A stretch of 64,000 nucleotides of DNA, from assembly GCA_947567425.1 (NCBI GenBank), contig CANOLV010000003.1, positions 1-64,000 on the forward strand, written 5' to 3'. The DNA is from an uncultured Porphyromonadaceae bacterium. GTDB lineage: Bacteria; Bacteroidota; Bacteroidia; Bacteroidales; Muribaculaceae. The notes under the pieces were generated by a model. The model searched no databases. It was given only the letters and a program-made list of their open reading frames with translations, and had not been told where the DNA came from. Position numbers and translations under genes: made by a program. Position 1 is the first letter of the stretch, and each line of letters starts with the position of its first letter. This document shows, piece after piece, positions 8,404 through 17,576 of this stretch.

Positions 8404-10662
8404 ATGGCAACAAAGAAGTTACGGCGCACGGCTTCCCGTGAACTATATGACCTCATTGATGAATATATTAAGACAAGGGGAAATAAGACATTTAATTACA
8501 AACAGGTGTCCCATGCTATCGGGGCTGATTCGCCGCAACTTCAAAAGGCTGTAGCTTTGCGTCTTGCCGAGCTTGAGTTTGACGGACTTCTCGATGAGGT
8601 CTCTCCCGGAAAGTTCCGTTCGCCGAACAATGGCACAACTGCGCTTGGAGTATTTATCAGAAAGTCCAACGGCAAGAACGGTGTGGTGATAGAGGGTGAC
8701 GAAGAACCTATGTATGTGTCGGAGCGTAATGCAATGCATGCCCTTAACGGAGATAAGGTACGTGTTCTTATCGCGGCTCATAGAAAAGGTGTGGAACCTG
8801 AATGCAAGGTGGTGGAGATAATAGAGCCAAGCGAACAGACTTTCATTGGCCGACTTATCGTCGAGAAGCAGTATGGACGTGTCACTTCTGACTCGAGGAA
8901 TCTTGGAGTAGACATAATAATACCCAAGAATAAATTGCACGGGGGCAAGACCGGTGATAAAGTTGTAGCCGCCATTACGTCATGGCCTGAGGCCGACAGC
9001 AATCCTTCCGGAGAGATCCTTGATGTCCTTGGAAAGGAAGGGGACAATACTACTGAAATGCATGCCATACTTGCAGAGTTTGGTTTGCCTTACCGTTATC
9101 CTGTGACCGTGGAGAAAGCTGCCGACAAAATCGGTGCGGGAATTACTACTGAGGAGATAGGGCGAAGAAAAGATATGCGGGATGTGGTCACATTTACGAT
9201 CGACCCGCGTGATGCTAAGGATTTTGACGACGCCCTGTCGATTCGCACTTTACCTGACGGAAACTATGAGGTAGGTGTTCATATCGCCGATGTGACGCAT
9301 TATGTGCGCCCTGACAGCATCCTTGAAAAGGAAGCCCAGAAACGGGCCACTTCGGTGTATCTTGTGGATAGGGTTGTGCCCATGCTTCCCGAGCATTTGT
9401 CCAATGGAATATGCTCATTACGTCCGAATGAAGAGAAGCTGACCTTTTCATGTGTGTTTGTTATGGACAAGGATGCCAATGTTGTCAGCAGTGAGATATG
9501 CCGTACCGTAACTAATTCAAATAGAAGATTTACATACGAGGAGGCTCAGGAGATTATTGAAACTGGCAACGGAGACTTTGCTGAAGAGATATTGACTCTT
9601 GACAGACTTGCAAAGATTCTTCGGAAACGACGTTATGAAGATGGTTCTGTTGATTTCGATCGGGAAGAGGTACGGTTTGAAATTGATAAAAATGGTCACC
9701 CTATAGATGTGTTCTTTAAGGAGTCTAAGGATAGCAACAAGCTTATCGAGGAATTCATGCTGTTGGCTAATCGCACGGTGGCCACTGCAATCGGTAAGCC
9801 TCATGGCAAGAAAAAGCCCAAAGCATTCGTCTATCGTATTCACGACCAGCCCGATGTGACTCGGTTGTCGGATTTGGCTTCGATTGCACGTAATTTTGGA
9901 TATAAACTGAAGACTACCGGCACACCTAAGGAGATTAACAGATCGCTTAATAAGATGCTTCAGGAAGTCAAAGGAAAGGGTGAGGAAAATTTACTTTCCA
10001 CATTGGCCATACGCTCGATGGCAAAGGCCATATACTCTACGGACAATATCGGTCACTATGGATTGGGATTTGATTATTATACCCATTTTACTTCACCTAT
10101 CAGACGTTATCCTGACATGATGGTTCACCGTCTGCTTGAACGCTATCTTGCCGGTGGTCGCAGTGTGGTACTGGATAAATTGGAGGAGCAGTGCAAGCAT
10201 TCAAGTGAGATGGAGCAGTTGGCCGCCAATGCAGAACGCGCATCAATAAAGTATAAGCAATGTGAGTATCTGGCAGATAGGCTTGGCGAAGTGTATGAAG
10301 GAATCATTTCCGGTGTCACGGAGTGGGGGCTTTATGTGGAGCTTAGTGAGAATAAGTGTGAAGGGCTCGTACCTATAAGGGATCTTGCCGACGATTATTA
10401 TGTATTTGACGAGCGCAATTATTGTCTTGTCGGTCGCAAGACCCATACCCGTTACACGCTTGGCGACCAAGTGAAAGTACAGGTCGCGAGAGCTAATATT
10501 GAGAAAAAGATGATTGATTTTGCTCTTCTTGACGACAAAGGACGTCCGATAGGTGCTGACGCTCCTCGCGAAGTAGGCGCAAAAGAAGCTCTTGCCAGCA
10601 AATCTCGCAAAAGTGCCAAGAACCGTTATAGGAACGCGGCACGTCGTTCGCGAAAGAAATAA
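8404..10662 (+). CDS. rnr: Ribonuclease R (3'-5' exoribonuclease)
   Basis: A 752-residue RNase II-superfamily exoribonuclease that degrades structured RNA 3' to 5'. It has an N-terminal winged-helix-like segment, cold-shock domains (about 70-220), the RNB catalytic domain with DPRDAKDFDDAL at residues 267-278 (metal-binding Asp residues intact), and a C-terminal S1 domain (about 640-725) with a basic Arg/Lys-rich tail. Length and domain order fit RNase R rather than RNase II. The 55-bp gap after gyrB holds only a short palindrome (TGTATTCAATACA, 8372-8384), and no promoter is obvious, so transcription from gyrB is likely. A clear terminator follows. Confidence 0.95.
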   Translation: MATKKLRRTASRELYDLIDEYIKTRGNKTFNYKQVSHAIGADSPQLQKAVALRLAELEFDGLLDEVSPGKFRSPNNGTTALGVFIRKSNGKNGVVIEGDEEPMYVSERNAMHALNGDKVRVLIAAHRKGVEPECKVVEIIEPSEQTFIGRLIVEKQYGRVTSDSRNLGVDIIIPKNKLHGGKTGDKVVAAITSWPEADSNPSGEILDVLGKEGDNTTEMHAILAEFGLPYRYPVTVEKAADKIGAGITTEEIGRRKDMRDVVTFTIDPRDAKDFDDALSIRTLPDGNYEVGVHIADVTHYVRPDSILEKEAQKRATSVYLVDRVVPMLPEHLSNGICSLRPNEEKLTFSCVFVMDKDANVVSSEICRTVTNSNRRFTYEEAQEIIETGNGDFAEEILTLDRLAKILRKRRYEDGSVDFDREEVRFEIDKNGHPIDVFFKESKDSNKLIEEFMLLANRTVATAIGKPHGKKKPKAFVYRIHDQPDVTRLSDLASIARNFGYKLKTTGTPKEINRSLNKMLQEVKGKGEENLLSTLAIRSMAKAIYSTDNIGHYGLGFDYYTHFTSPIRRYPDMMVHRLLERYLAGGRSVVLDKLEEQCKHSSEMEQLAANAERASIKYKQCEYLADRLGEVYEGIISGVTEWGLYVELSENKCEGLVPIRDLADDYYVFDERNYCLVGRKTHTRYTLGDQVKVQVARANIEKKMIDFALLDDKGRPIGADAPREVGAKEALASKSRKSAKNRYRNAARRSRKK

Positions 10663-10692
10663 ACAAAGTAAATCGACATAACGATAAACTAA

Positions 10693-10723
10693 AGGGGCAC
10701 TCAGCTATGGGTGCCTCTTTTTT
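10693..10723 (+). terminator. rnr terminator
   Basis: A 10-bp stem with two G-U pairs (10693-10702 with 10709-10718), a 6-nt loop and a run of seven T. It lies 30 bp after the rnr stop and between convergent genes. Confidence 0.85.
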
Positions 10724-10761
10724 AGTACTATGATCATTATAATATATATTTTGCCGGTATG

Positions 10762-11997
10762 TTAATGACCGACGGTAAAACGCATTCCAAGATTAAGGTT
10801 AAAGTTAAGCGGTTTATCCTTATAGATTGTCTCTATCCGCGAACCATTGTCGATGTAGTAGCTTATTCCAGGTTCTGCATATAAACCTATGCTTTTGGTT
10901 ATATCTACCTGTATTCCTACGTTGGCGTTTATTGACCATTGAACGGGTCTGTCCATCGTGGCTTCACTTTCGGTATCCATTTTCTGGTGGTCAATTATAT
11001 ATCTGGTTGAAGTATTTCCGGATACGCATTTTTCTGCAAGGACTCCGCCTGATGCATATAGGCCAAGGCGTTTCCATGATGCTAACTGATATTTTATGCG
11101 GAGAGGTATTCCGATGTAGTGCAGAGTCTGCTCGCTTGAGATATAGTGGCTCTCACTTCCTTCACGGATGTCGGATGAGAGTTTGCTGTAGGTTAATCCT
11201 GACTCGATTGAAAGCTTGTCGTCGATATCGTATGCTACGGATACTCCAGTTCTCACGGGTAAGCGGTGTTTGATATCGGTATTAATATTTTTTCCCTGGT
11301 TCATCATAAGGATTCCGAGCATGGCACGGTCTTCCCATATAGCTCCGTTTGTTCCGGCGGAAGTGAATTCGCTTCCGCTTGAAGCAAGACTGTTCTTGTT
11401 GGCGCTGTTTAATCCGGATGTATACAGGCTTACATAAAGACCTTTTCCGTAATTGCGGCTATTTCTGGATTTTGTTCGGGTATATATATGATTTTTTCTC
11501 TCTGGATGTCTGGCAGACTGCTCGATAGCTTGTGCATGCTCAGTACTATCTTCAATGTCGTTATTGTAATCTTTGTGGCCGGATTTCTCTGTCGGCATGC
11601 TGTACACGTCATTCAACATGTCGTCGTTTTTTTCAGAAGCCGACATGTCGAGATATGTGTATATGTCGTTATGGCTATGAGCGGGTTCGGAATTGTCCGA
11701 AACGGCTTCCTGCATCGTATTATGTGTTTGCTGTGCTATGATCGATTCTGAAGATGAGATGTCGGGTATAGGTGTATCGCTCACATTGTCTGGCAATATG
11801 AGGTGTATTGTTGAAATGATTATGGCAAACATAGCCGCAATGTAAAGTGCGCGCTTTGTCCGCTTGTATCCGGCGAAAAGACTTGTCCGGCGCTCCTTCT
11901 CTATATGTGAGTTTATGTTGTCCCAAAGATTGATCGGTTCATCAATCTCAAACTCGTTCATTCGGTCTTGTATGTCTTTAAGCCATTTATCTTTCAT
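10762..11997 (-). CDS. Anti-sigma-like membrane protein fused to an outer-membrane-type beta-barrel domain
   Basis: A 411-residue protein encoded directly after an ECF sigma factor and overlapping it by 11 bp. Residues 1-48 are a charged cytoplasmic segment of the kind that binds sigma factors (WDNINSHIEKERR), 50-68 form one transmembrane helix, 71-175 are low-complexity and polar, and about 180-411 are beta-strand-rich with porin-like features (GLYVSLYTSGLNSA, YYIDNG and the last strand NLGMRFTVG). Similar anti-sigma plus barrel-like fusions occur in Bacteroidales, where an inner-membrane anchor carries a periplasmic barrel-like domain. The barrel assignment is from pattern only; the gene is very probably a regulator of the adjacent sigma factor. 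Confidence 0.7.
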   Translation of the reverse strand: MKDKWLKDIQDRMNEFEIDEPINLWDNINSHIEKERRTSLFAGYKRTKRALYIAAMFAIIISTIHLILPDNVSDTPIPDISSSESIIAQQTHNTMQEAVSDNSEPAHSHNDIYTYLDMSASEKNDDMLNDVYSMPTEKSGHKDYNNDIEDSTEHAQAIEQSARHPERKNHIYTRTKSRNSRNYGKGLYVSLYTSGLNSANKNSLASSGSEFTSAGTNGAIWEDRAMLGILMMNQGKNINTDIKHRLPVRTGVSVAYDIDDKLSIESGLTYSKLSSDIREGSESHYISSEQTLHYIGIPLRIKYQLASWKRLGLYASGGVLAEKCVSGNTSTRYIIDHQKMDTESEATMDRPVQWSINANVGIQVDITKSIGLYAEPGISYYIDNGSRIETIYKDKPLNFNLNLGMRFTVGH

Positions 11998-12568
11998 TGG
12001 AGTGGTGTTCTAATGTGTGTTTGAATTGATTGATTTTTGACGCAAGTATCGCCTTGGCCCGATGCAATTGCGATGCTGATGTCGACTCTCTGATATTCAG
12101 CATATATGCAATCTCTTTATGGGTTTTACCTTCGATTACGTATAGATTGAATATTGTGCGGTATCCGTCAGGCAGTTCTCTGATTAGATGATATATTACG
12201 TCCGACGGAATTTCATCTACCTCCGGTTCTTCGTCTGCAATGTCTGCTTCCGATTCGGATATATCTGTAAAGTCAAGATGCTTGGACTTGCAAAGGTGTT
12301 TAAGAGTCTCATTTACCACAATTTTTGTCAACCATCCTTTTAGGGAGCCGGTTCCTTTGAACTTAAAGCTATTGATTGACGCGAATATTTTAATAAAACT
12401 CTCCTGTAGAATATCTTTTACATCCTCAGGATTAAGTACATAGCGGGAACTGACCGCAGAGAGGTATCTGACATACTTGGCGTATATCTGCCTGAATGCT
12501 TCCTTGTCGCCTTTTTGAGCGGAAAGCACCGTCTGCAGCTCATCGTACGGTATGTCAGAATTTGCCAT
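11987..12568 (-). CDS. RNA polymerase ECF-type sigma-70 factor
   Basis: A 193-residue sigma factor with region 2 (about residues 25-95, with YVRYLSAVSSRYVLNPEDVKDILQ and FIKIFASI) and region 4 (about 130-180, with GYRTIFNLYVIEGKTHKEIA). The acidic linker (SEADIADEEPEVDE) between them is typical of Bacteroidetes ECF factors. It is translationally coupled to the downstream membrane protein, the expected partner. A perfect 9-bp hairpin separates it from the lipoprotein gene upstream, leaving only about 23 bp for a promoter, in which I see no standard element; an autoregulated ECF promoter is possible. Confidence 0.93.
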   Translation of the reverse strand: MANSDIPYDELQTVLSAQKGDKEAFRQIYAKYVRYLSAVSSRYVLNPEDVKDILQESFIKIFASINSFKFKGTGSLKGWLTKIVVNETLKHLCKSKHLDFTDISESEADIADEEPEVDEIPSDVIYHLIRELPDGYRTIFNLYVIEGKTHKEIAYMLNIRESTSASQLHRAKAILASKINQFKHTLEHHSNER

Positions 12569-12591
12569 TATGAATACGGATTAAAATATGT

Positions 12592-12618
12592 ATGGGGAGC
12601 AGAATACCGGCTCCCCAT
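12592..12618 (-). terminator. Terminator after NigD-like gene
   Basis: A perfect 9-bp stem (ATGGGGAGC at 12592-12600 with GCTCCCCAT at 12610-12618), loop of 9 nt, followed on the minus strand by a T-rich stretch. It separates the lipoprotein gene from the sigma factor gene. Confidence 0.7.
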
Positions 12619-12642
12619 TATTATTGGTTTCTCTGCTGAACA

Positions 12643-13380
12643 TCATTTAAGCGGCATGAGGTTTCTGGCATTGTTCATGTCTGGATCATGCGTTACTTCG
12701 CGCATGTCGAGGTCAAATTCCGCAGATTTTGGTCCCGAAAAAGACTGCCACTTCAATTTAATCTTCATTTTGGTGTCATGGTGGGGCAGTTTGTTTAAGT
12801 TAAATGCTATGAGTCCGTCGCCGATGCGTCCACCCACGTCGCCCTTGGCGTCATGCCGGAGTTCGACCTCATACGGGTCGTTGGGATTAGTGCCTGATAT
12901 AAGGTCGATATAATGTGGTTTGTTCGATGGACCCCAGGTGGTGCGAACTCTCAGTGTTAAGTAGCCGTCTTCTGCCACGGTTACCCAATCTTTTACGATT
13001 TCCACCGGATCGTTTTGGAATTCAGAGATATCTTCCGGTTGATCTATCACGATTGGCATCTTGGTGCGTATGCTGTCGATCCAGTTAAGCTTGACGCTTC
13101 TGATGTCAGAGCCATAGCCGAGTGGCGACTCATCATAATAATTCACCAACGCTCTAACTTCTTTGTCGCCGTAAGGCGATTTTTTCACGTTGCTCGGAAT
13201 CAGTACCGTATTATTGTCAAGATACATTTGGAATGTTCCGTCATCCATAGGCTGTACGGTGACTATGGCCGTAGGAAGATAGAGCCCGTTTTTGTCATTG
13301 TCGTCGTCAAGGCAAGATTGTAATGTTGTTGCTGACGCTAAAAGCCCTAAGGCATAGATTAGAAATTTGCACTTTGTCAT
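12643..13380 (-). CDS. NigD-like lipoprotein
   Basis: A 245-residue putative outer-membrane lipoprotein of the NigD family known from Bacteroidales. The chosen start (MTKCKFLIYALGLLAS) gives a type II signal peptide with lipobox LQSC; the next residues DDDND match the acidic retention-type signal that sends Bacteroidetes lipoproteins to the outer membrane. The body is two beta-rich halves, with conserved-looking VTVQPMDDGTFQMYLDN and the tryptophan-containing SFSGPKSAEFDLD near the end. A longer frame start exists upstream but has no signal character. NigD proteins were first noted beside a nigrescin bacteriocin locus; their function is unclear, and no bacteriocin gene is seen here. Confidence 0.78.
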   Translation of the reverse strand: MTKCKFLIYALGLLASATTLQSCLDDDNDKNGLYLPTAIVTVQPMDDGTFQMYLDNNTVLIPSNVKKSPYGDKEVRALVNYYDESPLGYGSDIRSVKLNWIDSIRTKMPIVIDQPEDISEFQNDPVEIVKDWVTVAEDGYLTLRVRTTWGPSNKPHYIDLISGTNPNDPYEVELRHDAKGDVGGRIGDGLIAFNLNKLPHHDTKMKIKLKWQSFSGPKSAEFDLDMREVTHDPDMNNARNLMPLK

Positions 13381-13466
13381 AAGTCTGAAATTTAGTTGTT
13401 CTATATAAATAAATCCAAACAGACCTGAAATCTTGCATGGCTTCTGTGAAAAAAATCGCATTAATC

Positions 13467-16172
13467 TTAACTGCGGTTCGATTTATGGGTTAAATATCGG
13501 CCTAATTCACCTATCCAGAGTACTATGGATGTGGAGAAAATTATTGTTATCCAGTCAGATAAGCTTATAGGCACTACGTTGAAAAAATCTCCTCCAACTT
13601 CCACAATAAGTATCTGGCCTACGAAAATTATTGTTGCAATGAATATGAATTCACCGCAGTCACGCAGATGCAGTGCGCTTCGGTTGGTGGAAAACGCCCG
13701 GGCGTTAAACATGTTCCAGAATTGAAGCATGACAAAGGTGGTGAACAGCAGGCTTAGTTCGTAGGGTGTCAGCCGGTCTTTCTGCTGTAGATGCAGATGG
13801 ATCAAGTCGGTCAATGATGTTATGTCGCTGTGCAGAAATATGTACAGCAGACAGTACAATATCACAAAGAATAAAACTCCTGTGGCGAGGATATTCAGCC
13901 ACATAGCTTTCCCTATTATGAATGAATGTCTGCTCCGTGGAGGTTTGTTCATTACTGACTCGGATGGTGGTAACGAGGCCAGAGCCATGGCTGCAAAGGT
14001 ATCCATAATCAAGTTTACCCAAAGCATTTGTGTGACAGTCAGTGGCGATTCTGTTCCGATGAATGCTCCTATAAGTACGATTAGGCATGCCGCCACATTG
14101 ACTGTGAGCTGAAACATGATGAACCTTTGGATGTTCTTATAAAGTGAACGTCCCCACATGACGGATCGGCCAATGGATGCGAATGAATTGTCTACTATCG
14201 TGATGTCGCTTGCTTCTTTGGCTACTGCCGTGCCGTCGCCCATTGACAGCCCGACATGCGCGGCTTTCAGTGCCGGAGCATCGTTGGTGCCATCTCCGGT
14301 GACAGCTACGACCTCGCCAATGCGTTGCAATGATTCTACCAGACGCTTTTTGTCAAGAGGCCGTGCCCGGGCTATAATCTTATAATCGAGCACATGTTCG
14401 TCGAGATCTTTGTCTGAAAGATGTCCGAACTCTTGGCCCGTGATGATGTTGCGGTCTCCATCCCCGTCATTCCAAAGCCCGATCTGCCGTCCTATCTCTT
14501 TTGCTGTGCCCGGAGTATCGCCGGTGACTATCTTTATTGAAATTCCTGCATCAAGGCATCGTGATATTGATTGAGGCACATCCGTCCTGATCGGATCGGA
14601 TATGGCTGTTATTCCACAGAATTTCAGACGAGATACTATTATGCGTCCGTCGGAAATGCATTCCATGTCGTCATGTATCTCTTGATATGCGAAACCTAAT
14701 GTCCTCATCGCTTTTTCCTGATAGCCGGTCAGGATGTTGTCAATCGTTGTTCGGTCAGCTTCGCTTTCTCCGTCTTGACATAATGCGAGTACTATTTCAG
14801 GCGCACCTTTTACATATAGGTATTTATGGCCGTCCGGGTCCTCTGTTGTAACGGCCATATATTTTCTGTCTGTGGAGAAGGACAATTCGCTTGTTATTCT
14901 GATCTTGCCACGGATTTCACGGTAGTCGTATCCATGATCCAATAGCCAAAGAAGCAATGCACCTTCAGTGGGATTCCCGACAGTGGTTGGTTTATGTGGT
15001 GATGAAAAGTCGAGTTGTGCCGTTGAGTTTAAAGCAATGTTTTCGATAATTCGATCATTTATTCCGGTGATTTCATAATAGCCTCCGTTTGTACAGAAAA
15101 ACTTTGTGTCGGCCACCTGCATCTTGTTTTGGGTCAGTGTGCCGGTCTTGTCAGTGCAAATTACAGTTGTAGCACCCATAGTTTCGCAGGCACGCATCTT
15201 CCTTACAAGATTGTTGGTCTTGAGCATCCTGCGCATACTGTAGGCAAGACTTAATGTCACTGCCATAGGTAGTCCTTCCGGTACGGCTACGACAATCAGC
15301 GTGACGGCTATCATTATAGTTTGAAGCAGATAGGTGGTAAACTGTACCCATTCAATATCGGTGGAACCATAAGTATGTATATATGCGATTATCCGGCCGG
15401 CTATGATCGCGACGCCGATTATGTAACTTGCTATGCTGATTAATTGTCCAAGTCTGCCAAGTTGTTCATCAAGCGGGGTCTTGATTCCGTCATCAATTTG
15501 TGAAGCCGAGAATACTTTCCCGCTTTCGGTGGAATCTCCCACCGCATATACTTTGGCTATTCCATGGCCTTCAATCACCTTCGATCCCCGCATCAGATGA
15601 TTTGTAGGGAACGTAGCATCAAAGTCGAAATCTTTTTCATTCGCGGATTTATACGCTATTGGTTCTCCTGTGAGAGTGGACTCGTCCACATTGAGCGAAG
15701 TGGAAGCGAGAAGCAGTGCATCGGCCGGGATCTCATCTCCAGGACTTATTACTATTATGTCATCGACAACAATGTCTTTGCGCGGAACTTTGGTGGTGTT
15801 TCCTCCGTTTCTAATGACTTGTGTCGGCTCGTCGTCATTTATTTTGTTTAGTATGGCGAATTCTTTTTCTGCCTTATGCTCGAATAAGAATGCAAGACCC
15901 GTAGCCAATAGGATGGCTATGATAATGCCTAAAGGCTCAAAAAACACTTTGCCCCCTAATCCTAAACACCAATATTCATAGCAGGAAATACCTATTGATA
16001 ATATTCCTGCTATCAATAGTATTATTATAAGTGGATCGCGGAATTTGCGCATGAATTCAGTGATCCAAGATTCTCGTTTAGGAGGTGTCAGAACATTGCT
16101 TCCGTACAAGCGGCGATGTTCCTCTACTTGCAGGTCGTCAAGACCTGTATAATGCAAGTGCCGTTCAGACAT
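13467..16172 (-). CDS. Calcium-translocating P-type ATPase (PMCA/SERCA-like)
   Basis: A 901-residue cation pump of the P2 type. It has an N-terminal cation-ATPase domain, a TGEP-type actuator loop (DESTLTGEPI), the phosphorylation motif DKTGT with Asp341, the nucleotide-binding domain (VKGAPEIVL) and the hinge motif TGDGTNDAPALK (near 625-635). About ten transmembrane segments can be seen, including PEGLP in M4 (residues near 298), which is diagnostic for Ca2+-type pumps. ATG at 16172 is chosen because the longer start would sit inside asnA. It begins 8 bp after the asnA stop and is probably co-transcribed with it. Confidence 0.9.
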   Translation of the reverse strand: MSERHLHYTGLDDLQVEEHRRLYGSNVLTPPKRESWITEFMRKFRDPLIIILLIAGILSIGISCYEYWCLGLGGKVFFEPLGIIIAILLATGLAFLFEHKAEKEFAILNKINDDEPTQVIRNGGNTTKVPRKDIVVDDIIVISPGDEIPADALLLASTSLNVDESTLTGEPIAYKSANEKDFDFDATFPTNHLMRGSKVIEGHGIAKVYAVGDSTESGKVFSASQIDDGIKTPLDEQLGRLGQLISIASYIIGVAIIAGRIIAYIHTYGSTDIEWVQFTTYLLQTIMIAVTLIVVAVPEGLPMAVTLSLAYSMRRMLKTNNLVRKMRACETMGATTVICTDKTGTLTQNKMQVADTKFFCTNGGYYEITGINDRIIENIALNSTAQLDFSSPHKPTTVGNPTEGALLLWLLDHGYDYREIRGKIRITSELSFSTDRKYMAVTTEDPDGHKYLYVKGAPEIVLALCQDGESEADRTTIDNILTGYQEKAMRTLGFAYQEIHDDMECISDGRIIVSRLKFCGITAISDPIRTDVPQSISRCLDAGISIKIVTGDTPGTAKEIGRQIGLWNDGDGDRNIITGQEFGHLSDKDLDEHVLDYKIIARARPLDKKRLVESLQRIGEVVAVTGDGTNDAPALKAAHVGLSMGDGTAVAKEASDITIVDNSFASIGRSVMWGRSLYKNIQRFIMFQLTVNVAACLIVLIGAFIGTESPLTVTQMLWVNLIMDTFAAMALASLPPSESVMNKPPRSRHSFIIGKAMWLNILATGVLFFVILYCLLYIFLHSDITSLTDLIHLHLQQKDRLTPYELSLLFTTFVMLQFWNMFNARAFSTNRSALHLRDCGEFIFIATIIFVGQILIVEVGGDFFNVVPISLSDWITIIFSTSIVLWIGELGRYLTHKSNRS

Positions 16173-16180
16173 GATAGATT

Positions 16181-17215
16181 TTATAGTAAGGGGATACCCG
16201 CTTCTTGACAAAGTTTGATTTGCGATTCAGGCCATAGGGAAGCTTGAACCTCTCCAATATGTGCTTTTTGAAGCAGGAACATGCACAGGCGGCTTTGTCC
16301 GATACCCCCGCCGATCGAAAGCGGAAGTTCGCCGTTAAGAAGCATGCGGTGAAAATTAAGCTTGCATCTGTCCATGCAACCACGTTGCTCCAACTGGGCC
16401 TTAAGCGATTCCGGACTGACACGTATACCCATTGACGATAGTTCGAAGGATGTGTTCAGGATAGGGTTCCAGAATATTAGGTCGCCGTTTAGTCCGACAT
16501 ACCCGTCGCAGTTTGGCGTAATCCAGTCGTCATAATCAGGAGCTCTTCCGTCATGAGGTTCGCCGTTGGAAAGCGGATTCCCTATTCCTATCAAGAAAAT
16601 TGCACCATATTTTTTCGCCGCATGCTCTTCTCTTTCTTTAGGGGTTAGGGTTGGATACTCCTTCAGTAATTCTTCGCTGTGAATGAATGTCACTTTGTCC
16701 GGCAGGATGGGGGTGATATGAGGGAACTGGCGATAAATCCGCAATTCATTTTGTTTGACCACATCATATATTTGTTCCACAGTCTTTTTGAGATATTCCA
16801 GATTGCGGTCGTCCGGAGTTATGGTTTTTTCCCAATCCCACTGGTCTACGTAAAGAGAATGCAGATTGTCAAGGTCTTCATCGGCGCGAATGGCGTTCAT
16901 GTCGGTGTAAAGGCCGTATCCTGGAGCTATGTCATAGGCGTTGAGCTTGACACGCTTCCATTTTGCAAGAGAGTGTACTACTTCGGCCTTCCTGTCGTTC
17001 ATCGCGGCCACAGGGAAACTGACTGCCCGCTCGACTCCATTAAGGTCGTCGTTAAGACCGGTCCCTGAAAGTACGAATAGGGGAGCTGTTATGCGTCGGA
17101 GGTTCAGAGCTTCTGAAAGACCTTGCTGAAAACTCTCTTTTATATTCTTGATAGCGATCTCTGTAGTTTCAGGAAGCAACTTCTGCTTGTATTTGTTGGG
17201 GATTATTAAAGCCAT
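16181..17215 (-). CDS. asnA: Aspartate--ammonia ligase (asparagine synthetase A)
   Basis: A 344-residue class-II aminoacyl-tRNA-synthetase-like enzyme that makes asparagine from aspartate, ammonia and ATP. Visible landmarks are the N-terminal LPETTEIAIKNIK, the substrate-binding RITAPLFVLSGTGLNDDLNG, the QWDWEK segment and the C-terminal motif-3-like GGGIGQSRLCMFLL. Length agrees with E. coli AsnA. It has a clear promoter with a leader of about 20 nt and is followed 8 bp later by the Ca2+ ATPase gene. Confidence 0.95.
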   Translation of the reverse strand: MALIIPNKYKQKLLPETTEIAIKNIKESFQQGLSEALNLRRITAPLFVLSGTGLNDDLNGVERAVSFPVAAMNDRKAEVVHSLAKWKRVKLNAYDIAPGYGLYTDMNAIRADEDLDNLHSLYVDQWDWEKTITPDDRNLEYLKKTVEQIYDVVKQNELRIYRQFPHITPILPDKVTFIHSEELLKEYPTLTPKEREEHAAKKYGAIFLIGIGNPLSNGEPHDGRAPDYDDWITPNCDGYVGLNGDLIFWNPILNTSFELSSMGIRVSPESLKAQLEQRGCMDRCKLNFHRMLLNGELPLSIGGGIGQSRLCMFLLQKAHIGEVQASLWPESQIKLCQEAGIPLL

Positions 17216-17242
17216 AATAGTATTTCAATAAGCAAGTTTTTG

Positions 17243-17274
17243 CAAAGATAAGGATTTCTTGCGATAATCTCCAA
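17243..17274 (-). promoter_or_regulatory. asnA promoter
   Basis: On the minus strand TTG, 21 nt, then TATCTTTG. Predicted transcription start near 17236, about 20 nt before the asnA ATG at 17215. Confidence 0.65.
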
Positions 17275-17481
17275 GCGCTGAAAATCATTTGTATCATCAA
17301 TGGTGCCAAAAATTTAGATTTTGTTATTTCAGTACATTTTTGTTGACTTTGTACCACGATTCACAATGAGTCGTGTTGCATCATGAACAATATCATATCA
17401 TTCAAGTAGGGCAATTTTTCTGCTACGTATATCTAATTGTGGACAGTGTGATTCAGATATACGGAATAATACACAGCATTT

Positions 17482-17551
17482 TAGCATCCTGTCGTTGGAT
17501 GCTATATAAATGCAAAGTCCGTGGAAAGACATTAGATGTATCCACGGACTT
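17482..17551. terminator. Tandem hairpins downstream of prfC
   Basis: An 8-bp hairpin (TAGCATCC 17482-17489 with GGATGCTA 17497-17504) is followed by an 11-bp hairpin (AAGTCCGTGGA 17515-17525 with TCCACGGACTT 17541-17551). They follow the prfC stop on the minus strand and are the likely 3' end of that transcript. T-runs are short on both strands. Confidence 0.55.
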
Positions 17552-17576
17552 TTATTCTATTATGGTGAGTAAGTCT

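Larger units (their letters stand above)
17216..17576. other. Intergenic region asnA/prfC (361 bp)
   Basis: It holds the asnA promoter at the left end and two hairpins at the right end. The roughly 200 bp between (17280-17480) show no convincing gene; the open frames there are short, overlap the hairpins and resemble no protein family. Confidence 0.6.
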
